In this document: piece after piece, positions 52,945 to 62,900 of the stretch | How positions within the stretch are numbered: position 1 is the stretch's first letter | Layout: each line of letters opens with the position of its first letter | Assembly: GCF_003970795.1 (NCBI RefSeq) | Contig: NZ_RWKW01000031.1 | Span: forward strand, 62,001 to 126,000 | From: Aquibium carbonis | Lineage (GTDB): Bacteria > Pseudomonadota > Alphaproteobacteria > Rhizobiales > Rhizobiaceae | DNA: 64,000 bases | Direction of reading: 5' to 3' | The notes under the pieces: generated by a model | Seen by the model: only the letters and a program-made list of their open reading frames with translations | The model's database searches: none | What the model was told of the DNA's origin: nothing | Translations under genes and position numbers: made by a program

Positions 52945-54477
52945 CTACATCACCGCGCCGATCTGCCAGGGGACGAACTCCGAATCGCCGTAGCCGAGGT
53001 CTTCGGATTTCGACCGCTTGCCTGACGCGACCGCCAGAATCTCGCGAAAGATTTCCTCGCCCTTCTCCTGCACGGACACCCCATCGAGGATGTCGCCGCA
53101 GTTGATGTCCATGTCCTCGCGCATGCGCTCGTACATCGGCGTGTTGGTGGCGAGCTTGATGGAGGGCGCGGGCTTGCAGCCATAGGCCGAGCCGCGGCCG
53201 GTCGTGAAACAGACGACGTTGGCACCGCCAGCGACCTGCCCGGTCACCGAAACAGGATCGTAGCCGGGCGTGTCCATGAACACGAAGCCTTTTTCCGTCA
53301 CGGGCTCGGCATATTCATAGACGGCATTGAGCGTCGTCGACCCGCCCTTGGCGGCTGCGCCAAGCGACTTCTCGAGAATCGTGGTCAGCCCGCCGGCCTT
53401 GTTGCCGGGCGATGGATTGTTGTTCATCTCGCCGCCGTTTCGGGCCGTGTACTCCTCCCACCACTTGATGCGCTCGATCAGCTTTTCGCCGACGTCGCGG
53501 TTCTTGGCCCGACGGGTGAGAAGATGCTCTGCGCCGTAGATCTCCGGCGTCTCGGAGAGGATTGCCGTACCGCCGTTGCGAACGAGAATGTCGGCGGCAA
53601 CGCCCAGCGCCGGGTTGGCCGTGATGCCGGAATAGCCGTCCGACCCGCCGCATTGCAGCGCCAGCGTCAGTTCCGATGCCGGGATCGTCTCGCGCTCGAC
53701 CTTGTTGGCGGCGACCAGCATCTCGCGAATCCGCTCCAGGCCCTGCTCGATGGTCTTCTTCGTTCCGCCCGAGTCCTGGATGGTCATGGTGCGGAAGGTC
53801 TCGCTCTCTTCGATGCCGTAGAGCTGCTTCATGCGGCCGATCTGGAAGACTTCGCAGCCGAGACCGACGAGCAGCACGCCGCCAAGGTTGGGATTGGCGG
53901 CATAGCCCCACTGCGTGCGTTTCAGGAGTTCGAAGCCCTCGCCCGAGGCCGCCATGCCGCAGCCGGTGCCGTGGGTGAAGGAGACGACACCATCGACATT
54001 GCCGAACGCGTCCAGCATCCCCGAGCGCATGGCCGCCTCCGCCATGAAGCGGGCGACGGAGGCCGAGCAGTTCACCGAGGTCAGGATGCCGACATAGTTG
54101 CGCGTGCCGGCTCTGCCATTGGCGCGGCGGAAACCCTGGAAGGTCTCTTGCTCCTCGACAGGCAGGACGTTGACCGGCCGCGCGGCCTCGGCGAAGCGAT
54201 AGTCGCGGGCGAAGTCGTGCATTTCGACATTGTGCTCGTGCACCCAGTCACCGGGCGCGATCGGTTTGGATGCGAAACCGATGATCTGGCCGAACTTCAC
54301 GATCGGCTCGCCGGTCGCGATCGCGCGTGCCGCGATCTTGTGGCCGAAGGGGATTCGCTCGCGCAGCGTGAGTCCTTGTGCGATCTCCGCGCCGGGTTCG
54401 ATCTTGCCCGCGGCAACGAGGATGTTGTCGTCCTCGGCAAGGCGCAGCGTTCGCGCGTTCGTCTGGGTGGCGTCCAT
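52945..54477 (-). CDS. UxaA family hydro-lyase (altronate/galactarate dehydratase type)
   Basis: A 510-residue dehydratase. An N-terminal SAF-like domain (about 10-85, ending [22 protein letters not shown]) is followed by the catalytic part with [52 protein letters not shown] and [19 protein letters not shown]. Altronate dehydratase UxaA makes 2-keto-3-deoxygluconate; galactarate and galactonate dehydratases share the fold. Which sugar acid is used cannot be told. It is convergent with the GMC gene (12 bases) and divergent from soxB. Confidence 0.88.
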   Translation of the reverse strand: MDATQTNARTLRLAEDDNILVAAGKIEPGAEIAQGLTLRERIPFGHKIAARAIATGEPIVKFGQIIGFASKPIAPGDWVHEHNVEMHDFARDYRFAEAARPVNVLPVEEQETFQGFRRANGRAGTRNYVGILTSVNCSASVARFMAEAAMRSGMLDAFGNVDGVVSFTHGTGCGMAASGEGFELLKRTQWGYAANPNLGGVLLVGLGCEVFQIGRMKQLYGIEESETFRTMTIQDSGGTKKTIEQGLERIREMLVAANKVERETIPASELTLALQCGGSDGYSGITANPALGVAADILVRNGGTAILSETPEIYGAEHLLTRRAKNRDVGEKLIERIKWWEEYTARNGGEMNNNPSPGNKAGGLTTILEKSLGAAAKGGSTTLNAVYEYAEPVTEKGFVFMDTPGYDPVSVTGQVAGGANVVCFTTGRGSAYGCKPAPSIKLATNTPMYERMREDMDINCGDILDGVSVQEKGEEIFREILAVASGKRSKSEDLGYGDSEFVPWQIGAVM

Positions 54478-54669
54478 GGCTTCCCTCTCCCTGTCGCGAC
54501 CGGCTGGCCTCGCCCGCCAATCGGCACATTCCTCGATTCCGGTCTACAGAAAAGCGCCGGGCGACGCCATCCGGCCGACGCTGCCACTAATGTTCGTGTC
54601 GCAAGCCCCGCTTTGTGGGCAACGCCCGGGCGTGTAGACAACAGTCCTGACCCTGGATGGAGACGTCGA

Positions 54670-55923
54670 TTGACGCGCCGCTACTCAGCCTGGACGCTGG
54701 CCAAGGAAGGTCTGCGTGGCCAAACCGGCTGGCAACCCGCCTGGCGCACGCCCGAGCCGAAGCCGACCTATGATGCGGTCATCATCGGCGGCGGCGGGCA
54801 TGGGCTCGCCACCGCCTACTATCTCGCGAAGAACCACGGCATCCGCAACGTCGCGGTGATCGAGAAAGCCTGGCTCGGCGGCGGCAACACCGGTCGCAAC
54901 ACCACCACCATCCGCTCCAACTATTTCTATCCCGAGAGCGTCGCGCTCTATGATTTCGCGCTGACGCTCTACGAGGGGCTGGGCCGCGAGCTGAACTACA
55001 ACATCATGTTCTCGCAGCGCGGCGTGCTGACCGTCGCGCATTCCGAGGGCGAGATGGAGATCGCCGCGCGCACCGTGAACGCGATGCAGATCAACGGGAC
55101 CGATGCGGAACTGCTGACGCCCGCGCAAGCTCTCGACAAGGCGCCCTTGCTCAACCGCGATCCCCGCGCGCGCTATCCGGTATTCGGGGCGGTCTGGCAG
55201 GGGCGGGCGGGCGTTGCGCGCCACGATGCCGTTGCCTGGGGCTATGCGCGCGCCGCCGACGGGCTCGGCGTCGACATCATCCAGGATTGCGAAGTGACGG
55301 ATTTCCTGGTCGAGAACGGCCGCTGCGCGGGCGTCGAGACCACGCGCGGCACGATCCGGGCCGGCACCGTCGGTCTCGCGGTCGCCGGGCACTCCAGCGT
55401 GCTGGCGGCGAAGGCCGGCTTCCGCTTGCCGATCCAGTCCTACTCGCTGCAGGCGATGGTGTCGGAGCCGGTCAAGCCCTGCCTCGACACGGTGGTTCTC
55501 TACATGGGCACCGGCACCTACCTGTTCCAGTCGGACAAGGGCGAGATCGTGGTCGGCGGCGGGCTCGACCGCGTGCCCTCCTACGCGCAGCGCGGCAACC
55601 CGCCGATGCAGCGCACCGTGCTGTCTGGCATGCTGGAGATGTTCCCGTCCTTTGGCCAGCTCAGGATGCTGCGGCAATGGGCGGGAAACGTCGACGTGGT
55701 GCCCGATTCCTCGCCGCTCATCGGCCCTTCGCCGCTGCCGGGGCTCTATCTCAACTGCGGCTGGGGCACCGGCGGCTTCAAGTCCATTCCCGCCGGCGGC
55801 TGGCTGCTCGCGCACCTGATGGCAACAGGCGCTCACCATGCGATCAGCCGGCCCTTCGACCTCGACCGTTTCGCTACCGGACGGCTTGTGGACGAGGCGG
55901 CCGGCTCCGGCATCGCGCATTGA
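54670..55923 (+). CDS. soxB: Sarcosine oxidase beta subunit
   Basis: A 417-residue flavoprotein subunit. The FAD-binding start is AVIIGGGGHGLATAYYLAK. ARHDAVAWG with His185 is the candidate site for covalent FMN. GLYLNCGWGTGGFKSIPAGG closes the FAD domain. TTG 54670 is taken as the start because family members begin MTKRYSAF-like, here TRRYSAWTLAKEGLRGQTGW, and TGGAGA lies just before. No ATG gives that N-terminus. The heterotetramer oxidises sarcosine to glycine, peroxide and a C1 unit on folate. First gene of soxBDAG. Confidence 0.95.
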   Translation: MTRRYSAWTLAKEGLRGQTGWQPAWRTPEPKPTYDAVIIGGGGHGLATAYYLAKNHGIRNVAVIEKAWLGGGNTGRNTTTIRSNYFYPESVALYDFALTLYEGLGRELNYNIMFSQRGVLTVAHSEGEMEIAARTVNAMQINGTDAELLTPAQALDKAPLLNRDPRARYPVFGAVWQGRAGVARHDAVAWGYARAADGLGVDIIQDCEVTDFLVENGRCAGVETTRGTIRAGTVGLAVAGHSSVLAAKAGFRLPIQSYSLQAMVSEPVKPCLDTVVLYMGTGTYLFQSDKGEIVVGGGLDRVPSYAQRGNPPMQRTVLSGMLEMFPSFGQLRMLRQWAGNVDVVPDSSPLIGPSPLPGLYLNCGWGTGGFKSIPAGGWLLAHLMATGAHHAISRPFDLDRFATGRLVDEAAGSGIAH

Positions 55924-55933
55924 GGCCCTGACG

Positions 55934-56197
55934 ATGCAGCTCTTTCCGTGCCCCTTCTGCGGCCCGCGTGACGAGACCGAGTTCCAGTTCGCCACCGAGG
56001 CCGGAAAGGCTCTACCCGAGCCGGCGGGCGACGTGTCCGCTGACCGCTGGGCGGCCTATCTCTATCTCAAGGACAACCCGAAAGGGGTGACGCGCGAGGT
56101 GTGGCTGCATTCGACCTGCGGCGAGTTCTTCCTGATGGAGCGCGACACGGTCACCCATGCGGTGATCGGCTCGCGGGCGATGGGGGGCGAGGCATGA
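55934..56197 (+). CDS. soxD: Sarcosine oxidase delta subunit
   Basis: An 87-residue zinc-binding subunit. Cys6 and Cys9 (MQLFPCPFCG) with His59 and Cys62 (LHSTC) match the zinc site of known delta chains. RWAAYLYLKDNPKGVTREVW is strongly conserved. It packs against the alpha subunit. The ATG at 55934 lies 10 bases after the soxB stop, and its own stop overlaps the soxA start in ATGA. Confidence 0.96.
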   Translation: MQLFPCPFCGPRDETEFQFATEAGKALPEPAGDVSADRWAAYLYLKDNPKGVTREVWLHSTCGEFFLMERDTVTHAVIGSRAMGGEA

Positions 56198-59046
56198 CTG
56201 CCCGGCGCATCTCCTCCCACGGCGCAGGCCGCTCCATCGCGTTCACCTTCGACGGCCAGGCTCTGTCCGGCGCCGAAGGCGACACGATCGCCTCGGCGCT
56301 GCTGGCGGCCGGCGTGCGCGTCGTCGGGCGTTCGTTCAAGTATCACCGGCCGCGCGGCATCGTCGGCGCAGGCGCCGAAGAGCCGAACGCCATCGTCGAC
56401 GTCACGCTGTCGGGAAAGACCACGCCCAACGTCCGCGCCACGACCGAACCGCTCGTCGACGGCATGTCCGTGCGATCGGTCAATGCATCGCCCACGGCCG
56501 CGACCGATCGCGCCGGCATTCTCGACCGTTTCGCGTCCTTCATCCCGGCCGGCTTCTATTACAAGACGTTCCTGTGGCCCGACTGGCACCTGTTCGAGCC
56601 GCGCATTCGCGCGATGGCCGGGCTTGGCCGGCTCGATCGCTCGCATGAGCCTGCGGCCGAAAGCCCGGCGATCAACGCGCGCTGCGATGTGCTCGTGGTC
56701 GGCGCCGGCCCGGCGGGATTGGCGGCGGCGCGGGCATTGGCCCGGAACGGCGAGAGCGTGGTGATGGTCGACGACCAGGACGCGCCGGGCGGCTCGTTGC
56801 GACATCGGCACGCGGACATCGACGGGATGCCTGGCGTCGACTGGGCGGAGGCCATCGTCGCGCAGCTGCGCGCCGCCGGGCACACGGTGCTGTCCCGCAC
56901 CACCGCCTTCGGTGTCTACGACCACGGGCTTGTCCTGCTTTGGCAGCGCCGCACCGGCCTGCCCGACGCGCTGTGGCAGGTGCGGGCCAGGCGCATCGTG
57001 GTGGCGGCCGGCGCCATCGAACGGCCGCTGGTCTTCCCCGACAATGACCAGCCGGGCGTGATGTCGGCGGAAGCGGCCCTCGTCTACCTGAAACGCTTTG
57101 GCGTGCTGGTCAGTCAGCGCATCGTGGTGGCCACCAACAACGACAAGGCCTATGGGGTCGCCGCCGCGTTGCACGAGGCCGGCGCATGGGTGATGATCGC
57201 CGACACGCGGCCGCGCGGGGCGGTTGCGCCGCACGCCGGCGTCGAGGTGATCCACGAGGCGACGATCGACCGCGTTTCGGGCGCCCAAGGCGTATCGTCC
57301 GTCACGGTCTCCGGCCGCTCCATCAAGGCGGACTGCCTGTTGACCTCCGGCGGCTTCACACCGACCGTACACCTGTTCTGTCAAGCAAAGGGCAGGCTGC
57401 GCCTCGACGAGACGATCGCAGGCTTCGTCCCCGGCGATCCGGTCGCCGGCATGGCGGTGGCGGGCGCGGCCAACGGCGCGTTTTCGCTGTCGCGCGCGCT
57501 GGCCGAAGGACATGCGACGGCACGCGGCGCGAGCGAAGCGCCGCGAGCATCGTCCCCGGACGACAGCTACGCCATCGCCGCTGTCTGGCCCGCGCCACGC
57601 GGCAAGGCGCGGCAGTGGATCGACCTCCAGAACGACGTCACCGTCAAGGACGTGGCCCTGGCGGCGCGCGAGAACTTCCGCTCGGTCGAGCACCTGAAGC
57701 GGTACACCACGCTCGGCATGGCGACCGACCAGGGCAAGACGTCGAACATGAACGGGCTGGCGGCGATGGCCGCCATCACCGGCCGCACGATCGAGGAGAC
57801 GGGCACGACGACCTATCGACCGCCCTTCGTGCCTGTGCCGTTCACCGTGGTTGCCGGGCGCCGGCGCGGTGAATTCTTCAACCCCGTCAAGCGGCTGGCG
57901 CTGGAGAACCAGCATCGCGCGGCGGGCGCCGTGTTCCGCGAATATGGCGGCTGGCTGCGGCCGGGCTGGTACGGAAAGGGCAAGCCCGCCGACGAGATCG
58001 CGCGCGAGGCGCGGCAGGCCCGCGAGACGGTCGGCATCCTGGACGGCTCGCCGCTCGGCAAGATCGAGGTCATCGGACCGCAGGCCGGCGCCGTGGTCGA
58101 CTACAATTCCTACCAGACGCTGGCGACGCTGAAGCCGGGCCGTATCCGTTACGGCTTCATGCTGACCGAGAGCGGGGTGATCTACGACGACGGCGTGGTG
58201 TCGAAGGTCGCCGACGATCACTATGTCGTCTCCTGTTCGTCGGGCCATGTCGGCGGCGTGGTTCTGCGGCTGGAGGAATGGCGGCAGGACCGCTTCGACC
58301 GGCGCCAGGTCATGGTTCACAACTCGACGCCCGAATGGGCGACGCTGACGGCGACGGGTCCCCGCTCGCGCGACCTTGTCGCCATGCTCGCGCTCGGTGT
58401 CGATCTTTCCGACGAAGCGTTGCCGCACATGGGTTTCGCCGACGGCGGCTTCTCCGGCGGCCCGGCCCGCGTATCCCGCGTCTCGTTCACCGGCGACCGC
58501 TCCTATGAGGTGTCGGTGCCGACGGGAAAGGCCTTGGCGCTCCACCTCGCGATGATGGAGGCCGGCAGAGCGCTCGATGCCGTCCTGCTCGGCTCGGAGG
58601 CGCTGCTTCTGCTGCGCGCGGAGAAGGGCTACATCATCGCCGGCAAGGACACCGACGGCACGACCATGCCGCAGGATCTCGGCATCACCGGCCCGCGCGA
58701 CAGGCGGGCGGGCGAGTTCGTTGGCAAGCGGTCGCTGTTCACCGAGAACGCGCTGCGCGATGACCGGCAGCAAGGCGTCGGCCTGACGGTGGCCGATGGC
58801 GAACCGCCGCTGCCCACCGGCGCGCATGCGGTCGAGACACGTGGCGGCGCGCGCCGATCGATCGGTTTCGTCACGTCGAGCTACCAGAGCCCCGTGCTGG
58901 GCCGGCCGGTGGCGCTGGCGCTGGTCGAGCGCGGGCTCTCGCGCATGGGCGAGACGATCGAGTTCGTCCATCTCGGCGCGACCCGGCGGGCGACGATCGC
59001 GCCCGTCTGCGCCTTCGACCCGGAGGGAACGCGCATCCATGGCTAG
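56194..59046 (+). CDS. soxA: Sarcosine oxidase alpha subunit
   Basis: A 950-residue subunit. The N-terminal ferredoxin-like region (FDGQALSGAEGDTIASALLA, FKYHRPRGIVGAGAEEPNAI) precedes a NAD-binding oxidoreductase part (VVGAGPAGLAAARALARNGE; second dinucleotide motif near VLVSQRIVVATNNDKA). The C-terminal third is a GcvT-like folate domain (about 580-940, with GILDGSPLGKIEVIGPQA and YSYEVSVPTG-like RSYEVSVPTGKA). It transfers the methyl group of sarcosine to tetrahydrofolate. Slightly shorter than many homologues (about 1000). Overlaps soxG by eight bases. Confidence 0.96.
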   Translation: MTARRISSHGAGRSIAFTFDGQALSGAEGDTIASALLAAGVRVVGRSFKYHRPRGIVGAGAEEPNAIVDVTLSGKTTPNVRATTEPLVDGMSVRSVNASPTAATDRAGILDRFASFIPAGFYYKTFLWPDWHLFEPRIRAMAGLGRLDRSHEPAAESPAINARCDVLVVGAGPAGLAAARALARNGESVVMVDDQDAPGGSLRHRHADIDGMPGVDWAEAIVAQLRAAGHTVLSRTTAFGVYDHGLVLLWQRRTGLPDALWQVRARRIVVAAGAIERPLVFPDNDQPGVMSAEAALVYLKRFGVLVSQRIVVATNNDKAYGVAAALHEAGAWVMIADTRPRGAVAPHAGVEVIHEATIDRVSGAQGVSSVTVSGRSIKADCLLTSGGFTPTVHLFCQAKGRLRLDETIAGFVPGDPVAGMAVAGAANGAFSLSRALAEGHATARGASEAPRASSPDDSYAIAAVWPAPRGKARQWIDLQNDVTVKDVALAARENFRSVEHLKRYTTLGMATDQGKTSNMNGLAAMAAITGRTIEETGTTTYRPPFVPVPFTVVAGRRRGEFFNPVKRLALENQHRAAGAVFREYGGWLRPGWYGKGKPADEIAREARQARETVGILDGSPLGKIEVIGPQAGAVVDYNSYQTLATLKPGRIRYGFMLTESGVIYDDGVVSKVADDHYVVSCSSGHVGGVVLRLEEWRQDRFDRRQVMVHNSTPEWATLTATGPRSRDLVAMLALGVDLSDEALPHMGFADGGFSGGPARVSRVSFTGDRSYEVSVPTGKALALHLAMMEAGRALDAVLLGSEALLLLRAEKGYIIAGKDTDGTTMPQDLGITGPRDRRAGEFVGKRSLFTENALRDDRQQGVGLTVADGEPPLPTGAHAVETRGGARRSIGFVTSSYQSPVLGRPVALALVERGLSRMGETIEFVHLGATRRATIAPVCAFDPEGTRIHG

Positions 59047-59569
59047 CGACGCCGTCCACGATTCCGCCGCCAAATGGCCGGTCTTCCCCGACTGGAGCGG
59101 TGCCGTCATCGAACGCCCGGGCTGGTCCGGCCGGCCGGTGCTCGGCCTGTCGCAGGTGCTGGTCAGCGGCGATTTTCGCGCCGCGCTCTCCGCCCACGCG
59201 CCCACCGCGGCGGAAGCGGGGCTGTGGAGCATCGCGCCGACGGACCCGATTGCCGCGCGCATCGCCCGCGACCGCGTGCTTCTCGTCGGCTCCAGACCGC
59301 TCGACCTGCCGTCCGGCTGGAACGGCACCTGGGCCGCAAGCCCGGCGAGCGATGCCTGGTTCGTCGTCGACCTGGAAGGCCCCGCGGTGGAGCACGTGAT
59401 CCGCGAAGGCACGGCCGCCGATCTCGGCGCGTCGAGCCCGTCGGCCGCGATCCTGTTCGCGGGCGTTCAGGCGATCCTCTACCGCACGGCCGACCGGTGT
59501 GCGCGGCTGCATGTGGAAAGCCCCTTCGGGCCATATCTCTGGCGCTGGCTGGAAGCCCGCGCGGGCTGA
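59039..59569 (+). CDS. soxG: Sarcosine oxidase gamma subunit
   Basis: A 176-residue GcvT-related small subunit. ATG 59039 overlaps the end of soxA. IAPTDPIAARIARDRVLLVG, WFVVDLEGPAVEHVIREGTA and VESPFGPYLWRWLEARAG are typical of gamma chains; the last is the conserved C-terminal helix. No enzymatic residues are expected; it supports the alpha subunit. Last gene of the sox operon in the usual B-D-A-G order. No folate-processing genes (glyA, purU, folD) follow in the window. Confidence 0.93.
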   Translation: MASDAVHDSAAKWPVFPDWSGAVIERPGWSGRPVLGLSQVLVSGDFRAALSAHAPTAAEAGLWSIAPTDPIAARIARDRVLLVGSRPLDLPSGWNGTWAASPASDAWFVVDLEGPAVEHVIREGTAADLGASSPSAAILFAGVQAILYRTADRCARLHVESPFGPYLWRWLEARAG

Positions 59570-59970
59570 GGCGCTCGGCGCGCCCTGGCGAAGGATCGGG
59601 AACTGGCGCCCGTGACGGTCCAGGTGCCGAACGGCGCCAGCCGGCCGGCGATGAAGTTCAGGGGCCCCGCAGCCTGTACCCGCCCACCGAGTGCTCTCAC
59701 GGCCGCATGTCAAGGGATCAGGTGGACGGCGGGTGCGATCGGCCCTTGGCTCGCTCCCCGCTCGGCAGCGCAAGAAAATCACATATGTCTGGGCAAAAAT
59801 ATGACATGTGTCCGGTGGGGCACACTTGTCCAAGAAGTGGACGAAAGAAAACGGTTGGGTTAATACTTGTAGTTGACCGCCATTTTATTGATGCTAGCGT
59901 TGGTGTGTTACAGATTCAGCCAGTTGCGCCTGCCCGGCTCTGAGAGGCGACGCAGCAACGGAGGCCGATT
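59570..59970. other. 401-base intergenic region before the giant repeat protein
   Basis: No convincing gene. The first 190 bases are GC-rich like the sox genes. From about 59770 to 59930 the composition becomes AT-rich. That part holds three stacked inverted repeats (see 59781-59842), then TTGACC at 59873-59878 as a possible -35 element with loose -10 candidates some 16-17 bases later, and a GGAGG ribosome site at 59960-59964. It reads as the control region of the downstream gene. Confidence 0.55.
59781..59842. promoter_or_regulatory. Cluster of three dyads upstream of the repeat protein
   Basis: Three dyads stand in 62 bases: ACATATGTC (59781-59789) against GACATGTGT (59803-59811), one mismatch; GTGT/ACAC around CCGGTGGGGC (about 59808-59825); and GTCCA-AGAAG-TGGAC (59828-59842), perfect. 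The core TGTCC/GGACA recurs. The arrangement looks like multiple sites for one regulator. Its identity is unknown. Confidence 0.45.
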
Positions 59971-62900
59971 GTGCCCAGCGCGTCGCGAATCCTGGAAACG
60001 CAAGCCAGAGATCATTCCCTCCCGCCGGGCACGGCAGAATGCCTTCGCCTGGCGATCGCAAGCCCGGTCGATCTGCGGATGTCGAGGCGGATGGCGTTGT
60101 GGAGCGGCCTCCTGCCAGCGTCTGCGCTCCTCATTCTGGCCGGCACGGCGCACGACGCGCGCGCCGCGTGCGTCCCGAGCGGGGCGACGATGAACTGCGT
60201 CGACCCGCCCGCGGGCGGTGCGCAGTTCTCTGCGCCGGCAGTCACCACGCTGAACGTGAACGGTCTCACGACAAACATCGCCCCCGGCTCGGGCACGGCA
60301 GGCGTGTCCTTGTCGGCAGGCCCCGACAATGGCGGAAACGGCGGGAGCGGCCTTTTCGGCGGCGATGGCGACAATGGCCAAATCGGTGCCGATGTGACCG
60401 TCAATCATGTCGGTGGCGCCTTCTCCATCATCGGCACCAATGCTCCAGGGATCCACGCCGTCAGCCGGGGTGGCAGCGGCGGAAGCGGCGGCGACGGGAT
60501 CGGACTCATCGCCACACCCGGAATCGGTGGCGACGGCGGCGATGGCGGGGCCGGCGGCACCGTGACGATCACGAGTTCCGGCGTCATCTCCACCACCGGT
60601 GACCGTGCCCACGGCATTCTTGGCGAGAGCATCGGCGGCAATGGTGGGCAGGGCGGAGATGGAACCGGCGCGTCGGTCTATGCGAAGGGCGGCAACGGTG
60701 GGGACGCGGCGGGCGGCGGGACGGTCTTTATCGACACTTCCAGCAACATCACGACCAACGGCACCTCCGCTCACGGCATCTTCGGCCAGAGCACCGGCGG
60801 AAAGGGCGGCGCAGGCGGTGACGGATTCGGCATCGTCGCTGACTGGGGACCCGGCGGAACTACGGCTGCGGGCGGCGAGATCTTCGTGACCAGTTCCGGC
60901 GCCATCGAAACGCTTGGAACCTATTCATACGGCATCTTTGCGCAGAGCGTCGGTGGGTTCGGGGGCGACAGCGGCGGCGGCGGCGGCCTTGTCGCCTTCG
61001 GGGAGGACGCGGGCAGCGCCGGACCGGGCGGTGCGGTGCACGTCACCAACAGCGGAACGATCGACACCCACCTGATCGGCTCGCACGCGATTTTCGCGCA
61101 AAGCGTGGGCGGCGGCGGCGGCAGTGGCGGTTCGGGAGGCGGCCTCGTGGCGCTCGGTGCCGGCGGCACGACCGGCGGCGCGGGTGGAGCCGTGACCGTC
61201 ACCAACAACGGACCTGGCCATCTCGAGACCCGGGGCGTCAACGCCAAGGGCATTTTCGCCCAGTCGATCGGCGGCGGCGGCGGCGATGGCGGCAATTCGG
61301 GTGGGCTTGTCTCGATCGGCGGCAGCGGCAGTTCGACGAGTTCGGGCGGCGTGGTGACGGTGATCAACTCGCAAGCGATCACCACGCATGGCGACCGCGC
61401 GGACGCCATCTATGGGCAAAGCATCGGCGGCGGCGGCGGCAGTGCCGGCGTATCGGGCGGGCTCGTCTCGATCGGCGGCTCCGGGGGTGGCGGCGGCGAT
61501 GGCGAAACGGTCGATATCACCAACAGCGGCGAGCTGATCACGTCGGGCACGTTCGCGCGCGGCATCTTCGCGCAATCGGTGGGCGGCGGCGGCGGCGATG
61601 GCGGCTTCTCCGGAGGGCTCGTTTCGATTGGCGGGTCCGGTGCGGAGGGCGGCCGCGGCAAGAAGGTCTCGGTCGACAATTCCGGCGCGATCACCACCGA
61701 AGGCGATGATTCGGCGGCGATCTTCGCGCAGAGCGTCGGCGGCGGCGGCGGCGCGGGCGGAAATTCGCTGGGCGTCGGCGTGTTCGTGACCGTTGCGGTG
61801 GGCGGCGGCGGCGGAAAAGGCGGTGCCGGCGGCGATGTCGCCGTGAACGAGGGCAACAATGCCGGCTCGGCCGCCGCACGCATCGAAACGATGGGGGACC
61901 GCTCGGCCGGCATCCTGGCACAGTCGGTCGGCGGCGGCGGCGGCACGGGTGGCTTTGCCATCGGCGCCGCTGGTGCGCCATACGGAAACGTCACCCTCAC
62001 CTTCGGCGGTAGCGGTGGCGATGGCGGCGACGGCGGCGTCGTGTTCGTCGGGGCCAATGGCGAGATCTTCACCCGCGGCTCGTTCTCGTCGGGCATCGTG
62101 GCCGAATCGATCGGCGGCGGTGGCGGCAGCGGCGGGTTCACGGTCGCCGTGTCGGCGTCGACGGGTGGGTCGGTGGCGCTCGGCATGGGCGGCACCGGCG
62201 GCAAGGGCGGCGCCGGCGGTACGGTCGACGTCAACAATTTCGCGCGCATCCAGACCGGCTGCGCCGACTGCACCCAGTCCCACGGAATCCTGGCCAGCAG
62301 CATCGGCGGCGGCGGTGGATCGGGCGGCTTTGCGATCTCAGGCTCCGCTGCCCTGGTGGGAAGCCTGTCCCTCGGCTTTGGCGGTACCGGCGGGGAAGGC
62401 AACACCGGCGGCACCGTCAACGTCGTCAGCAACATCACCGACGCGGCGGGCATCCGCACCGACGGCGACATGTCGCACGGCATCCTGGCGCAGTCGATCG
62501 GCGGCGGCGGCGGCAATGGCGGATTCAGCGTCGCGTTGGGTGTCGCGATCCAGGGCCCTGCGGCCAGCCTGGCCTTTGGCGGTGACGGCGGCGAGGGTGC
62601 CATGGGCGGCGTGGTGACGGTCGATAACACCGGCAACATCACCACCAGCGGCGACGGCTCGAACGGCATCCTCGCGCAGTCGATCGGCGGCGGCGGCGGC
62701 ACCGGCGGCTTCTCCGGCTCCCTGGCCTTCAGCGTGCAGGGGGCGGCCGGGGCTGCCTCCTTCGGCGGGTCGGGCGGCGAAGGATCGGAAGGCAACGACG
62801 TCACGGTGCATCACTCCGGCGACATTCGCACGACCGGCAACAACGCGGTCGGCATCCTCGCCCAGTCGATCGGTGGCGGCGGTGGCACCGGCGGCTTCAG

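Noticed and set aside
56062-59412. A 1116-codon minus-strand frame opposite soxA/soxG
   Set aside because: Antisense to a complete, standard sox operon; low-complexity composition; no start region.
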